From: Symbiodinium sp. CCMP2592
Lineage: Eukaryota; Sar; Dinophyceae; Suessiales; Symbiodiniaceae
DNA: 64,000 nucleotides
NCBI GenBank assembly: GCA_905221615.1
Contig: CAJNDT010006012.1
Span: 248,001-312,000, forward strand
Direction of reading: 5' to 3'
Shown here: in pieces, positions 1-10,430 of the stretch
Numbering within the stretch: position 1 is the stretch's first letter
Layout of the letters: each line of letters opens with the position of its first letter
Made by a program: the position numbers and the translations under genes
Notes under the pieces: model-generated
What the model was told of the DNA's origin: nothing
What the model saw: the letters and a program-made list of their open reading frames with translations, nothing else
Databases searched by the model: none

Positions 1-869
1 GAGGCTTAATCACGTCTGAATCACGTTGAGTACGGTGTTGAAGGCTCCATGCTAGGCCGCTAGGCTGAAACGGACCAGCAAGCAGCCAATCTGCCACATG
101 CCAGCCGTGGTCCAGCTCCCTTACTTAGAATCCGACTTTCTCAGTGAAGTGTCCTAAGCTCTTGAGCTCAAGCCCCAAAGCCCCAGACCCCAAACCTGGG
201 TTTGTTGTTAAGGAATGCAATTCAAGTGACCCAAATCAGGAAACCAGCTTGTTTACTGTCGATCCCTATCATGGCAACTGAAATGAGGTTCCTTAACAAG
301 AACCCAGAAAGCGTACGCCCCGAATCCTGAACCTTGAAGCCTAAGTCACACCATCAAAGCCCCAAGCCCCATATCCCAAACTGGCCTGACTGAAGCAATG
401 GAGGGGCCTCAAGAATTACAATTGCGTAGAGTTCTTTAATATCACTGTAGCTTGTTACTATACACCAAAACCCTTTATTGAACCAAGCTCTAAGTATAAG
501 GTCCCTAAATTAGAAGCTTCATTACGTTAGGGTGGTGTAGTATATGGGAACTATTTATCCTCAATCCATGTTTCAACCCCCAAACCTTGAATCCCGGGTT
601 CACAGGTACAGTCGTGGATCTCGGGCAAAGGAGTTTAAAGAAGCCTGATTTTTTCGGGGGTTGAGTACTTACCATGCAGTACTACACATTCCTTAGGGTT
701 CTTTAATGTATACAACTTTCTCCAACATACCAGGAAACCTTTTTCCAACCAGTCGGGCACCTATGTGAGGTTCACTGCAAGAAGCCCTTAGCCCTGTATC
801 CTCGACCCAACCCCAAACGGCCCACGATACCTCAAACCCTAGGTTCTGTGTAGTTTTCTGGTTCGTAAT
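1..869. other. Intergenic, no gene seen
   Basis: AT/GC-mixed sequence with scattered single CCCTAAA/CCCAAA words and no long open frame. No RNA gene or fold-back element could be supported here. Confidence 0.5.
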
Positions 870-1080
870 CCCTAAACCCTGATCCCTAAAACTATTCCCT
901 AAACCCTAAAACTCTTCCCTAAACCCTAAAACTCTTCCCTAAACCCTAAAACTATTCCCTAAATCCTAAGCCCTAAACCCTAAACCCCAAAACCCCAAAA
1001 CCCCTAAACCCCTAAACCCCTAAACCCTGAACCCCTATATAAACCCCTAAACCCCTAAACCCTGAACCCTAAACCCTGAG
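870..1080. repeat. Telomere-like CCCTAAA tract
   Basis: Tandem but imperfect CCCTAAA units, with longer variants (CCCTAAAACTCTT, CCCCTAAA, CCCTGAA). This is the first of many interstitial telomere-like tracts in the window. Tracts occur in both orientations, so this is not a chromosome end. Confidence 0.9.
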
Positions 1081-1149
1081 AAACAGCCCTTCACTGCAAG
1101 GTCTAATAGGGACTAGTGCCCTGATTGGGGGGGCTCTCTAAGCACATAT

Positions 1150-1232
1150 GAAGGTTGATAAGGATCCCTATTATATAGGCCATTATAGGGTAGGGGTCCC
1201 CATTAAGGGTCCCTCCTTTTGCCCTTGGAAAG
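1150..1232. repeat. hpF fold-back element, half copy
   Basis: Matches the right half of the hpF elements at 2860, 3852 and 35015: an inner segment with TATAGGGTAGGGGTCCC, then an outer arm with AAGGGTCCCTCCTTTTGCCC. The left arm is absent, so the copy is truncated. Confidence 0.7.
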
Positions 1233-1297
1233 GTTGCCTTCCCAAGATCTGGGCGCCGGCCCAGTACGGCCTGGCGCGCGGCCGGCAGAAGCCCTGG

Positions 1298-1390
1298 TGT
1301 TGGGGTTTGGGGTTTTAGGGTTTAGGAGTTTAGGAGTTTAGGAGTTTAGGAGTTTAGGAGTTTAGGGGTTTAGGGTTTAGGGTTTTAAGT
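1298..1390. repeat. Telomere-like TTTAGGG tract
   Basis: TTTAGGAG and TTTAGGG units in the orientation opposite to the tract at 870-1080. The tract runs directly into the left arm of the hpD element that follows. More degenerate TTTAGGG-like words continue to about 1720. Confidence 0.9.
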
Positions 1391-1484
1391 TGGAACATAG
1401 CTTTAGGAGAATTAGTGCTAGGATCCCTTATACTTTACCTCAAGGGCATGAGGATAATGATGTTCCAACTTTCTGGCTTCTACT
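1387..1484. repeat. hpD fold-back element, left end replaced
   Basis: The left arm AAGTTGGAACAT pairs with the right arm ATGTTCCAACTT. The right arm continues to the full hpD terminus (TCTGGCTTCTACT). The matching outer part of the left arm (AGTAGAAGCCAGA) is missing and TTTAGGG-type sequence stands in its place. Related copies are at 34879, 43560 and 46009. Confidence 0.75.
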
Positions 1485-2425
1485 GTAAGGTTTTCGGGTT
1501 CAGAGTTTAGGGTGTAGGGTTGAAAGTTTAGCGTTTAGGAGGTACTGTAGGCTTCAGAGTTTAGGCTTTAGAGTGTAAGGTTTGGGGAAGTATAGGGTTA
1601 ATGGTTTCGGGTTTAGAGTTAGGGTGGAGGGTTCAGAGTTTAGGGTTCAGGGTTCAGAGTTTAGAGTTTGCGTTCAGGCTTTAGGGTTCAGAGTTTCGGC
1701 TCTAGGGTTTAGGGTCTAGTCTGGCTATGGGTTGCTTGAGGTTGTCTTTCGTTCCTCGTTTGCAAGTTCTTTCCTTTCGTTGGGATCTAAGCTAGCGAAC
1801 CGAGTATCTTAGCAAATTCACCAGGTTCTTGTTAAGGGGTTTCATGTAAGTTATTGTAATACGATCTATAGTAAATCATATGGTTTCCAAAGAAATGGTA
1901 ATGTAATTAAATCCATTAACAAGAGCCTAAGTTGGTAGAGTTCGTGACCTTGCACCTTTCTGAAGTATTATAGGTGTTATCGATGAACCCTCTGTACGCC
2001 CACAGGTCAACTCGTAACCCCCTAAGAAGCTGGACACGCAAAATAAAATGCGGAAGCTTTAGCCCACTACCCCTCAATTCGGGGATACACCTGGTCCGGG
2101 AAGCCCTTCATCGGGCTCTTCAGCGCTGAACCGTCCGGAGCCAATGCCGATGTTTTGGAAAAACATACCCATTAGGGTTTGGAGGTTAGGTTATATCGAT
2201 GCCCCAGAACATGAAACATAAGCATAGACTGTTCAACCTTACGTGGCAGAGCCGGAAAGCCATCCAACTATCCTTGAGGCCCCACCCCGCGGCTTCCCTG
2301 ATGCGAACGCTGCACCGGTGCCGATCCCTTGCAGTTTGAGGTCTTGAGGTTTAGGTTTCGGAGTAGTATTGATGCTCCTACTGCCGCAGCTACTGTTGGC
2401 ACTGCAGTAGAGGACGTCGTCGCCA

Positions 2426-2520
2426 CCGTATTGGTGGTGGTGGTGGTGGTGGTGGTGGCGGCGGTCCGGCGGTGGTGGTGGTGGTGCTGGTGGTGGTGGT
2501 GGTGGTAGTAGTAGTAGTAG

Positions 2521-2605
<85 letters not shown>

Positions 2606-2661
2606 CGTCGTCGCAGTACTAGTACAGTAATAACAGTAGTAGTGGTAGTAGTAGTGGTGGC

Positions 2662-2693
<32 letters not shown>

Positions 2694-2715
2694 CAGTAGT
2701 AGTAGTAGTAGTAGG
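2426..2715. repeat. GGT/GTA trinucleotide microsatellite
   Basis: A long run of GGT/GGC triplets passes into an almost uninterrupted GTA array with a few GTG, GTC and CAG triplets. Open frames across it are low-complexity artefacts. Confidence 0.95.
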
Positions 2716-2859
2716 AAGAAGAGGTAACAGAATAAGTAGAAGTAGCTGCAGCGACTGAGACTACGACTACGTCTACGACGAAACGACGACGAGTTGTGCT
2801 ACTTGCCCTGGGTGTGGGCTGTAGGGTTTCCGGCCTACTGCTTGCTGACGTTTCAATTG

Positions 2860-2972
2860 TTCAAAGGGAAAAGGCGGGACCCTTAACCTACCCTATAATG
2901 GGTATATAATGGTTATATTAAGGGTATATACCTAGGGGTCCTTTTTAAGCGTCCCTCCTTTTCCCCTTGGAA
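2860..2972. repeat. hpF fold-back element
   Basis: The left arm TCAAAGGGAAAAGGCGGGAC is complementary, with few mismatches, to the right arm GTCCCTCCTTTTCCCCTTGGA. The interior carries TATAATGGGTATATAATGG and GGGTATATACCTAGGGGTCC. The interior is inverted relative to the copy at 3852-3966. Confidence 0.85.
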
Positions 2973-3039
2973 CGCACTGGGCGGCAGGTATTCTTGTGTC
3001 GCAGTAGATACAGCCAGGCTATTTCTTCAGTTTTGTATA

Positions 3040-3146
3040 CCTGCCTATATATATATATATATATGTATAGGTATACACATAAATAGGTATGTCTCGGTAT
3101 AACATAATTATTATATATGTATATATATATATATATATACATATAT
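3040..3146. repeat. TA-rich microsatellite
   Basis: Two (TA)n runs flank a tract with GTATAGGTATACACATAAATAGG. The Tyr/Ile-rich open frames over this region are repeat artefacts. Confidence 0.9.
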
Positions 3147-3199
3147 GATGTATGCATGTGCTGGAATGTACAGGTTTAGATCCATACCTACACCGACTT

Positions 3200-3345
3200 C
3201 CGACCCAAACCCTAAAAGCCAAGCCCTGAACCCTGAATCCCTGAACCCCAAACCCTACACACCCCTAAACCCCTAAACCCTAAACCCCTAAACCCTGAAC
3301 CCTAAACCCTAAACCCTAATTAAAACCCTAAACCCTTTATCAACC
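3200..3345. repeat. Telomere-like CCCTAAA tract
   Basis: Tandem CCCTAAA, CCCCTAAA and CCCTGAA units. Confidence 0.9.
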
Positions 3346-3458
3346 CTGAAAAGACTCGTTCGAAACAACTTTCTCAGAAGATCGCCCGAACTGATCAGAG
3401 CTTCGGAGCTGAGGTGCCCGCGAGCGCCGATTCGAACTCCTTCTTCGAGGTGTAAGGG

Positions 3459-3549
3459 CTTATCTTTGGTTAGTAGGGAATGGAGGAATGGGGTACAATT
3501 ATAAATACTATTGCGACCATTCTTCCATTCCCTACTAACCAAAGATAAG
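3459..3549. repeat. hpE fold-back element
   Basis: The left arm CTTATCTTTGGTTAGTAGGG pairs with the right arm CCCTACTAACCAAAGATAAG without mismatch over 20 bp. The inner arms are GGAATGGAGGAATGG and CCATTCTTCCATTCC. Copies are at 16243 and 49431. Confidence 0.9.
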
Positions 3550-3851
3550 AGGGTGGAAAGTCTTGCGTTTCCGGGCCCTTGAAGTCCTTTTTGCAGCGGT
3601 TAGGGTTTACGGTTAAGGTTTTGGGATTTAGGATTTGGGATTCGGGGGTTAAGATTTGGGGTTTGAGGTTAGGGTTTAGGGTCTGTTCTTTCAGGGTTCT
3701 TCAAGGCATCTGCGATCTTTAAAGGCTCCAAGATTTCGACAAGGATTCTGTAGGGGATCCTACAGTAGGAGGAGATCAACACCCTGTTTCTCACCGAAAA
3801 ACAAACCTAGCTGGTAGTAACGCGGAGGCTGTTCTCGCCGGCTTTGTTGTG

Positions 3852-3966
3852 TCCAAGGGTAAAAGGAGGGACCCTTAATCAGGACCCCTAGGTATATACC
3901 CTCCACTTTATATAGCCCATTATAGGGTAGGGGTCCCCATGAAGGGTCCCTCCTTTTCCCCTTTGA
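3852..3966. repeat. hpF fold-back element
   Basis: The arms TCCAAGGGTAAAAGGAGGG and CCCTCCTTTTCCCCTTTGA pair over most of their length. The interior is in the orientation opposite to the copy at 2860. Confidence 0.85.
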
Positions 3967-4091
3967 TTGTGGTTGTATCTTGTGTCATAGATGGTACTGG
4001 CAGCTAGGGTCCTTGCAAGCTCGGGGATACATCCGATGATTCTGATAACTGCCCGGTGCTCTGATGAAGCCTTCAACCTCTTGGCCTCCTA

Positions 4092-4200
4092 CCCAGAGCC
4101 TCCAAAACCCCTGAATTAAGGAACATACCTTAAATTAAAAAAGGATCCCTAATATGATTTAAGGTATATTCCTTCATTAAGGGGCTTTGGAGGCTTTGGG
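4092..4200. repeat. hpC fold-back element
   Basis: Termini CCCAGAGCC and GGCTTTGGG. The arm-specific segment TCCAAAACCCCT on the left is matched by AGGGGCTTTGGA on the right. The inner part has the family AATTAAGGAA...ATACCTTAAAT motif. Other copies are at 13501, 19865, 32746, 36337 and 41693. Confidence 0.85.
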
Positions 4201-4499
4201 TACGGTACCAACCGCGTCGATAGACAGCGGTAAAAACCAAAGACTCGCACTGTAGGATGAATGTCCCACCGAGTTCGCTCCAAGTTTTAGAGCGCACTCG
4301 TGTGAATTCCTTGGCGTCGCCGAACGGCTGCAGCGTCATGAGCAGCATGAACGGGAGTATATCAAACTGGATGCAGAGGACGGCGTAAAAATCCGACGGC
4401 ATGCTTTGCACCCGTGGCAGGGAGGATTCTGGGGCTCGCTCGCGCCCTGCAAACTGCGGCCTCGTGCAGTCACGGGTTTGGGGTTTAGGTTTCAGCTTG

Positions 4500-4735
4500 T
4501 CTAGACCCTAAAACCCTAACCCCTAAAAGCCCTAAACCCTAAACTCTTGAAATCCCAAAGCACCCTCAATCCTAAACGTTTAAGCCCCTAAGCACCCTAA
4601 ACCCTAAACTCTTAAACCCCTAAGCACCCTAAACCCTAAGCTCTTAAACCCCTAAGCACCCTAAACCCTAAGCTCTTAAACCCCAAAACCCTAAATTTTT
4701 AAACCCCAAAACCCTAGACCCCAAAAAGCCCGAAA
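4500..4735. repeat. Telomere-like CCCTAAA tract with tandem variant
   Basis: CCCTAAA units interrupted by a recurring approx. 30-bp unit that contains CTCTTAAACCCCTAAGCACC, repeated about four times near 4560-4680. Confidence 0.85.
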
Positions 4736-4837
4736 AGCCCATCAGCCCATTAGGAGCAGCCGCGCTTTCCGCGACCTCCCGGGCCGGGAGCTCCTCCCTC
4801 ACCGCCCGGCGAGGTCGGCTTTCGCTTTGGGGTTCAG

Positions 4838-4983
4838 GGTCGGATGCTTTAAGGGTTCCTTTAAGGGATCTATAAGGGTTCCTTTAAGGGATCTATAAGG
4901 GCTCCTTTAAGGGATCTATAGGGGTTCCTTTAAGGGATCTATAAGGGTTCCTTGGGGCTTCGGCTTTAAGGTGGCCTGGGGTT
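4838..4983 (-). repeat. Dispersed repeat hpT with 23-bp internal tandem units
   Basis: Tandem 23-bp units of the form TTCCTTTAAGGGATCTATAA, followed by TTGGGGCTTCGGCTTTAAGG and GGCCTGGGGTTTAGG. The block is the reverse complement of 7372-7530 and 8891-9020. Shorter stretches of the same unit appear near 26250, 37715, 42120 and 53090. Confidence 0.8.
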
Positions 4984-5090
4984 TAGGGGTTTGGGGGTTT
5001 AGGATTTAGGTTTTAGGGGTTTAGGGGTTTAGGGGTTTGGAGGGTTTAGGATTTATATAGGGGTTTAGGGTTTAGGGGTTTAGGGGCTTT
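4980..5090. repeat. Telomere-like TTTAGGGG tract
   Basis: TTTAGGGG and TTTAGGG units with a TTTATATAGGGG interruption. Confidence 0.9.
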
Positions 5091-5279
5091 GTGTTCTTCT
5101 GGCTCTTTTATGCAAGGGTTCCGCAAGCGTGTTACCAGGTTTTTTTGGGTAGCGCTGTGGGGCTTTGGGTTCTGTTCGGGTTCTTGAAGGCTGGTATGAG
5201 GGCTCCGGAAAGCTTTTTAGCATTGCATCCCCGAACCAGAAGCCAAAAACCCACACCCCCGTCGGCCCCATCCTAAACC

Positions 5280-5515
5280 CGAAACTCTGGACTTACCCTT
5301 AAAGCCTAAACCCTCAAATTCATTCCCTTAACCCTCAAACTGGGGCCCAAACCCTCAAACTTCCAACCCTAAACCCTCAACCACGAAACCTTAGCTGTCA
5401 CAAGACCCTAGTCCCAAAGTTCCTAAACTCAAAGTCCCTATGCCTTATGTTCCTGAACCCTAAGTCCATCAAAACAAAGCCCTAAAGAGGAACCCTCTAA
5501 ACCCTAAATCCTAAA
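5280..5515. repeat. Degenerate CCCTAAA-like tract
   Basis: Scattered CCCTAAACCCT words at low density; strongly degenerate. Confidence 0.6.
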
Positions 5516-5555
5516 CCGTGGAAGGTTTCTGCTCCGGGATTCACTCCCTGGTGCT

Positions 5556-5620
5556 TAGTAGGGGATTGGGGAATGGATCGGGGATTGTAAAGGGACCACT
5601 ACAGGGATCCATTCCCTACT
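5556..5620. repeat. Short hpE-like fold-back
   Basis: TTAGTAGGGGATTGGGGAAT on the left and ATCCATTCCCTACT on the right form a short imperfect stem resembling hpE. It abuts the next fold-back with almost no spacer. Confidence 0.5.
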
Positions 5621-5731
5621 ACAGTAGAAGCCCAAAAAGCCCATAGCGTCAATCCTTAAGAGTAATGTATGGGGAATCCCAGCACTATTTGGCCTTAATC
5701 CGGTTTCCAACTTTATGGGGGCTTACTGTAG
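5621..5731. repeat. hpL fold-back element
   Basis: AGTAGAAGCCC at the left and GGGGGCTTACTGTA at the right are imperfectly complementary. The interior CAGCACTATTTGGCCTTAAT is almost identical to the copy at 43370-43485. The ends resemble hpD termini (AGTAGAAGCC), so hpL may be a divergent relative. Confidence 0.7.
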
Positions 5732-6115
5732 AACCAGACACTTTTTGGGCTTTTGAGCTGCCAGGCCCCATCTTCCGAGACGGAGGGCTGGGGCGGTGCC
5801 TGGGACGACGGCTCGCTCCTCGCAGAAGGGTCCAGGTTAGGGTTATTGGGTTTAGGTTTTAGGGAGTGTGTTCAGGAGGTGATGGGGTACAGGGGAGACT
5901 TGGACACTTTTTGCGAGGATTAGAACCCTATACCCTAAACTCCAAACCCTAAGCATTACGTGTTCGATGTCAAGTACACTGTCTCCGGGCACTTCCAGCC
6001 CTGGCTCTTTCGGGGACGCCGGGTCTGATTTGGGAGTAATGCAGACAGGCCAATGCCCCTCAGGTAAGCAATATACCGTAAATCCTCAATCCTAATCTAT
6101 ACAACGTATATCCGA

Positions 6116-6730
6116 TTGAACATTGGTCCACATGTTGACTATAAAGAGCATGGGTGCTGCTCGCAGTGGCTGCGAATGCAGGAGTCCGGGCACTTCATGG
6201 TTTCAGTGGGGCACTGCAGCAGCTGGAGGAAGCGCTGGGGTTGCGGCCATAAGCACACTACCGCAAATTGGCGTGGTGGAGCAAGAGTTTCGCACTGTGC
6301 CACAGAAACAGCACAACGCCACCTTGCCCTCCAGGACATACGCCGCTTCTGACCTGTTCCCAACAGCTCAGTGCAAGGCTGACTCCTACCGGACTGCGCA
6401 GGCCTGGCAAATGGGGGCCAGCGCAAAGCCGTTCACGCCCGGCGTGATGTGGCTGCATCCGGCGACGCTGCCGCCGCCGCGCTGACTGAGGGGAAGTGCG
6501 ATGGCAAGCTTACTAGGACGTGATGATCATGTTGGAGTACCTCCGGACAGTCAGGCCGATATCCCGACACAGATGGTGGCACCGTTGGCTGAAGTTCCAC
6601 GTGCCGTCGCGGAGGGTAGCAGTGCAGTAGGGCCGGTCGGGATGGGGTTGACTACTACTTCCGGCGCCACAGATGTCACATGGCCATCCCCGATATCAGG
6701 CGCCCCACCATACACCCTAAACCCCTAAAC
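6116..6730 (+). other. Region free of telomere-like repeats with weak open frames
   Basis: About 600 bp with little CCCTAAA/TTTAGGG and overlapping open frames: 6123-6485 (120 aa) and 6501-6728 (75 aa, running into a CCCTAAA word). I recognise no domain. Composition is more coding-like than its flanks, so exons of an unknown gene are possible, but nothing supports a specific model. Confidence 0.2.
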
Positions 6731-7189
6731 TGTCACTTCATGGTAATGAGCTCCCTGAGACTGGCCCAAAACCCAACTTTTCAACTTTTGGGGCTCTTAC
6801 AAGGTAGTCTTATTGGAAAGTTTGAAATTTTGCCCTCATAGGTATTTGGGAAGTAAGGCTATGAATGGCTGTTGGCGTATAGTTCTTCCAGTGATACCAC
6901 AACTAAAATACACAGTTCCATATACTAACTCTTCAGCCGCCTATATGAAGGCGTTACCTCTAAGGCCATCCATTTGCTTCGCCAACCTGAACTTCCACAT
7001 GACAAAGCCACGCACCACGAATCCCAACCGCCAAGACCCGATAGACTGAAAACCGTAAACGAAGCTAAACCCTAAAAACGAATCCACTGCAGAGCAACCT
7101 AAAGCAACGCGTCGGAAATGAGCCCCACCCGAATGCCCTGTACTCGAAAGCTTAAACCTCGAACCCGAAACTCCCCAAACCTTACTACC

Positions 7190-7375
7190 CTGTACCCTAA
7201 ACTCTGAACTCTTATAAACCCTTACACACTTAAACCCTTAAACCCTAAAACCCCGAAGCCCTAAACTCTAAGCTCTTGCAAAGCCACGTTAAAGCCTAAC
7301 CTCTAAACCGTCTAGACCCTGAACCCTAAACCCCTAACCCCGAAACCCCTAAACCCCCAAACCCCAAACCCCAGG
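7190..7375. repeat. Telomere-like CCCTAAA tract
   Basis: Imperfect CCCTAAA, CCCCTAAA and CCCCAAA units leading directly into the hpT repeat. Confidence 0.85.
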
Positions 7376-7530
7376 CCACCTTAAAGCCTTAACCCCAAGG
7401 AACCCTTATAGATCCCTTAAAGGAACCCTTAAAGATCCCTTTAAGGAGCTCTTAAAGATCCCTTAAAGGAGCTCTTAAAGATCCCTTAAAGGAACCCTTA
7501 TAGATCCCTTTATATAATAAAGGAACCCCC
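7372..7530 (+). repeat. Dispersed repeat hpT with 23-bp internal tandem units
   Basis: Starts at CAGGCCACCTTAAAGCC and continues with repeated GGAACCCTTATAGATCCC-type 23-bp units. It is the reverse complement of 4838-4983 and parallel to 8891-9020. A second partial start (CAGGCCACCTTAAAAGCC) follows at about 7545. Confidence 0.8.
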
Positions 7531-7634
7531 AAACCCCTAAAGCCCAGGCCACCTTAAAAGCCTAAGCCTGGACGAGGCCAGGCTTCCTCTGCCACGGCAC
7601 CCCGGGGCCCTGCGAAGCGTTTCCCGGCAGCACC

Positions 7635-7755
7635 GGGGTTTAGGGTTTAGGGGTTTAGGGGTTTGGGGGTTTAGGGTGTATGGTTTAAGAATTAGGGGTT
7701 TGGGATTTTAGGGGTTTAGGGTGTATACGGTGTAGGGTTTAGGGTTTAGGGGAGC
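7635..7755. repeat. Telomere-like TTTAGGG tract
   Basis: TTTAGGG and TTTAGGGG units with GTGTATGG interruptions. Confidence 0.9.
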
Positions 7756-8054
7756 ACAATAGTATGAGGTAATACTTGCAGGGGCCAGGCCGAGCATAGT
7801 AATATGGTACCTTCGGTTTCCTGTAAAGGGCGCAATAAGGGTTTAGAGTTTTCCGAAAATAAGCGGTACCTTGTTTTGGGGTCCTTAGAACAGATAGTAT
7901 TCTTAGGGAGACCCCTTAAAGGGCACCCCTTTTGAACCCTACTTCTGGCTCTCTTAAAAGGGGCCTTATTGAGAGGATCTATATCCCCAAGGGTCCCCCT
8001 AATCCTAACTCCCATAGAATGGCAGCACCGGGGGAAAGGCCAAGGCCTTAGAAG

Positions 8055-8450
8055 GCTTCAGGGTTTAGGGTTTAGGGTTTATAAACCCCAACGTCTTAAC
8101 GGCAGAAGCCCGATGTCCTGAATCCATGAAGCGCTGAGCCCTAAACCGTAATAGGATCAAGAGTAAGTATTATAGGTATGGGGGTTTAGGGTGTTGGGTG
8201 TGGGTTTAGGGCGTTGGGGTTTAGGGTTAAAGGTTTAGGGGTGTAGGGTGTTGGGTGTAGGGTTTAAGGGTTTGGGGTTTAGGGCGTTGGTGTTCGGGGT
8301 TTAAGGGTGTAGGGTGCAGGGTTTAAGGGTTTGGGGTTTAGGGTTTAGGGCGTTCGTAATGTGGCACATTAGGGTTTCGGGTTCATGGGCTTGGGGTTTA
8401 GGGCGTTGGGGTTTAGGGTTTAGGGTGTGAGGGTGCTAGCCTTAAGGTAT
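8055..8450. repeat. Telomere-like TTTAGGG tract, degenerate
   Basis: Long tract of TTTAGGG words mixed with GTGTTGGG and GCGTTGGGG variants. The sub-pattern TTTAGGGCGTTGGGG recurs about five times. Confidence 0.85.
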
Positions 8451-8544
8451 TGGGGTCGATCTAAGGCTGTAGGGTGTCAGGGTTTAGGGTAATGGGATAG
8501 GAGTTTGGGGTGTTGCTTATAGGGTTTGGGTATATTGGTACCGC

Positions 8545-8715
8545 TGGTAGTAGCCATAGTAGTAGTGTTAGTCGTGATTGTGGTAGCAGCTGTTCTCGTA
8601 GTAGAAGTGGTGGGAGTACTAGTAGTAGCAGGTGCAGTGGTAGTGGTCGTGGTCGTGGTAGTGGTAGTTGTAGTAGTTGGAGCAGTGGAGAAGTAGTAGC
8701 AGCAGCAGAAGCAGT
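8545..8715. repeat. GTA/GTG/GCA imperfect microsatellite
   Basis: Serine-codon-like AGT/AGC/GGT triplets. The Ser/Gly-rich (plus) and Leu/Pro-rich (minus) frames here are low-complexity artefacts. Confidence 0.85.
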
Positions 8716-8739
8716 AGCAGTGAAGATCCGGTGCACTAA

Positions 8740-8890
8740 ACCCTGTAAACCCAACCCCTCAAACCCTAGCCCGAAAGCCCTAAACCCTACCTCCTAAACC
8801 CCAAACCCCAAACCCAAGCCCTTAACCCTACACACCTAGACCCTGAACCTTAAACCCTAAGCCCCAAACCCAAGACCTAGACCCTAAACC
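8740..8890. repeat. Telomere-like CCCTAAA tract
   Basis: CCCTAAA, CCCCAAA and CCCTACA units leading into the hpT repeat, the same arrangement as at 7190-7372. Confidence 0.85.
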
Positions 8891-9020
8891 CCAGGCCACC
8901 TTAAAGCCTAAGCCCCAAGGAACCCTTATAGGATCCCTTAAAGGAACCCGTATAGGATCCCTTAAAGGAACCCTTATAGATCCCTTAAAGGAGCTCTTAT
9001 AGATCCCTTAACGGAACCCC
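8891..9020 (+). repeat. Dispersed repeat hpT
   Basis: Third copy: CAGGCCACCTTAAAGCC, then AAGCCCCAAGGAACCCTTAT and tandem 23-bp GATCCCTTAAAGGAACCC-type units. CCCTAAA words continue to about 9150. Confidence 0.8.
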
Positions 9021-9234
9021 TAACCCCCTAAACCCCCTAAACTCTAAATCCATCCCAAATCCTAAACCCTAAGCCATCAAGCCCTAAAGCCCTGAAACCC
9101 CAAAGCCATGAACCCCTAAAGCCCTAGAGCCCTAAAACCCCTAACCCCCTAAACCCCCTTGTGGATAGTTTCTCAGGAACCTCCTGGGAGGAGATCCGCA
9201 GGAAGGCCGCCGAGGTCCCTGGGGGAATTCATCC

Positions 9235-9432
9235 TTGGGTTTAGGGTTTAGGGGTGTAGGGGTTTAGGATTTAGGCTGATTTAGGGGTTTAGAGTTTAGG
9301 GTTTAGGGGTTTAGGGTAGGGGTTTAGGGTTTAGGGGTTTGGGGTTTAGGGTTTAGGGGTTTAGGGGTTTAGGGTTTAGGGTTTAGGGTTTAGGGTTTAG
9401 GGGTTTAGGGGCTTAGGGGTTTAGGGTTTAAG
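9235..9432. repeat. Telomere-like TTTAGGG tract
   Basis: Dense TTTAGGG and TTTAGGGG units, with a short run of near-perfect heptamers at about 9365-9405. Confidence 0.95.
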
Positions 9433-9443
9433 GGTCGTTCATT

Positions 9444-9548
9444 TGGGTGATTGTCAAAATTAGGGTCCCTGGTCGAGATACCCTAGATATTAGGTGCCGC
9501 ATTATCTTAAGGACCCCAGAAGGGGACCATGATCTTGACAACCACCCA
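9444..9548. repeat. hpB fold-back element, diverged copy
   Basis: GGGTGATTGTCAAAATTAGG on the left and TCTTGACAACCACCC on the right, with GGTGCCGCATTATCTTAAGG inside. The other copies (18258, 18715, 21832, 26867, 33528) keep the arms better. Confidence 0.8.
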
Positions 9549-9719
9549 TATGGTTTCATGGGGATACATCGGGGGTGTACACGGAGCAGAGTCTATGATG
9601 TGTTTTTTCGGGTTTACGGGGGTTTACGGTGATGTAAGAGGGTTTACACTAAGCGTGTTATGGTTTAGGGTTCCAAGAGCTGCTGTGCCAAGGCCAGTTG
9701 TAAGCTTATTGTCGAAGGA

Positions 9720-9830
9720 GGCCATAGTCGTAGTGGTAGTGGTAGTGACAGTGGTAGTGGTAGTGATAGTGATCGTGGTAGTGGTAGTGGCAGTGGCAGT
9801 GGCAGTGGCAGTGGTGGTGGTAGCACTTGG
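9720..9830. repeat. GTGGTA/GTGGCA microsatellite
   Basis: Alternating GTAGTG and GTGGCA hexamers. The Val/Thr-only open frames on both strands are artefacts. Confidence 0.9.
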
Positions 9831-9839
9831 CACGAATCA

Positions 9840-10430
9840 GCAAGCAACTCTTGATGTTATTGTCGTGATAAAAGTAGCCCTGGCGATATTGCTGCCGCAG
9901 CCACCAGTTTTGCTGCTTTTCTCATCGTTACGTGATTTTACGAGATGATGCTCATGGATTTCGCATAGATCACAGTTTTTCCTTTAAGTTCTTCGCACCA
10001 CCAAGCCCTCCAGCCTGAACCCCGAACCCCTAAGCCTAAATCAACCCAAAAATACCTGCAAAACTCTAAGCCTCAAATTCTACCCTCAACCTCAGCAACG
10101 CCCTCCCAGAGGCCTTTTCGGATTCTTTCCAGAGCCCTCATTCTAGCGCCCTACTTAAGATCCCTGTTGAGGCTCCTTACAGAACTTGCAGGAACCCTTG
10201 TGGCTTCCCAATGGTCCGTATCGGATCCGTAAAACAAACCAGCCGCTAGGACAGCCGGCCACCTGGCGGTGCAGCCGAGTGAACGCAGCGATCACGTCCA
10301 CCTTTCCCTTTCCCAACGGGGGCTAACATGGGTTTATAGGGGTTTGACTAGTCGGAGTTCCAAGGGAGTAAGGAGCATAGAAGCTGTGAGGTTGGTGCGT
10401 ATGCGACATTGGGCAAAGAGCAGGAGGGGA
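9840..10430. other. Intergenic, no gene seen
   Basis: Mixed sequence with a few CCCTAA words; no convincing coding or RNA feature. Confidence 0.4.

Noticed and set aside
870-1080. Chromosome end (true telomere)
   Set aside because: Tract is degenerate, internal, and followed within 250 bp by the opposite orientation.
2945-3222. Tyr/Ile-rich membrane peptide
   Set aside because: Translation of a TA microsatellite.
9529-9948. 139-aa Val-rich protein
   Set aside because: Mostly translation of the GTGGTA microsatellite.
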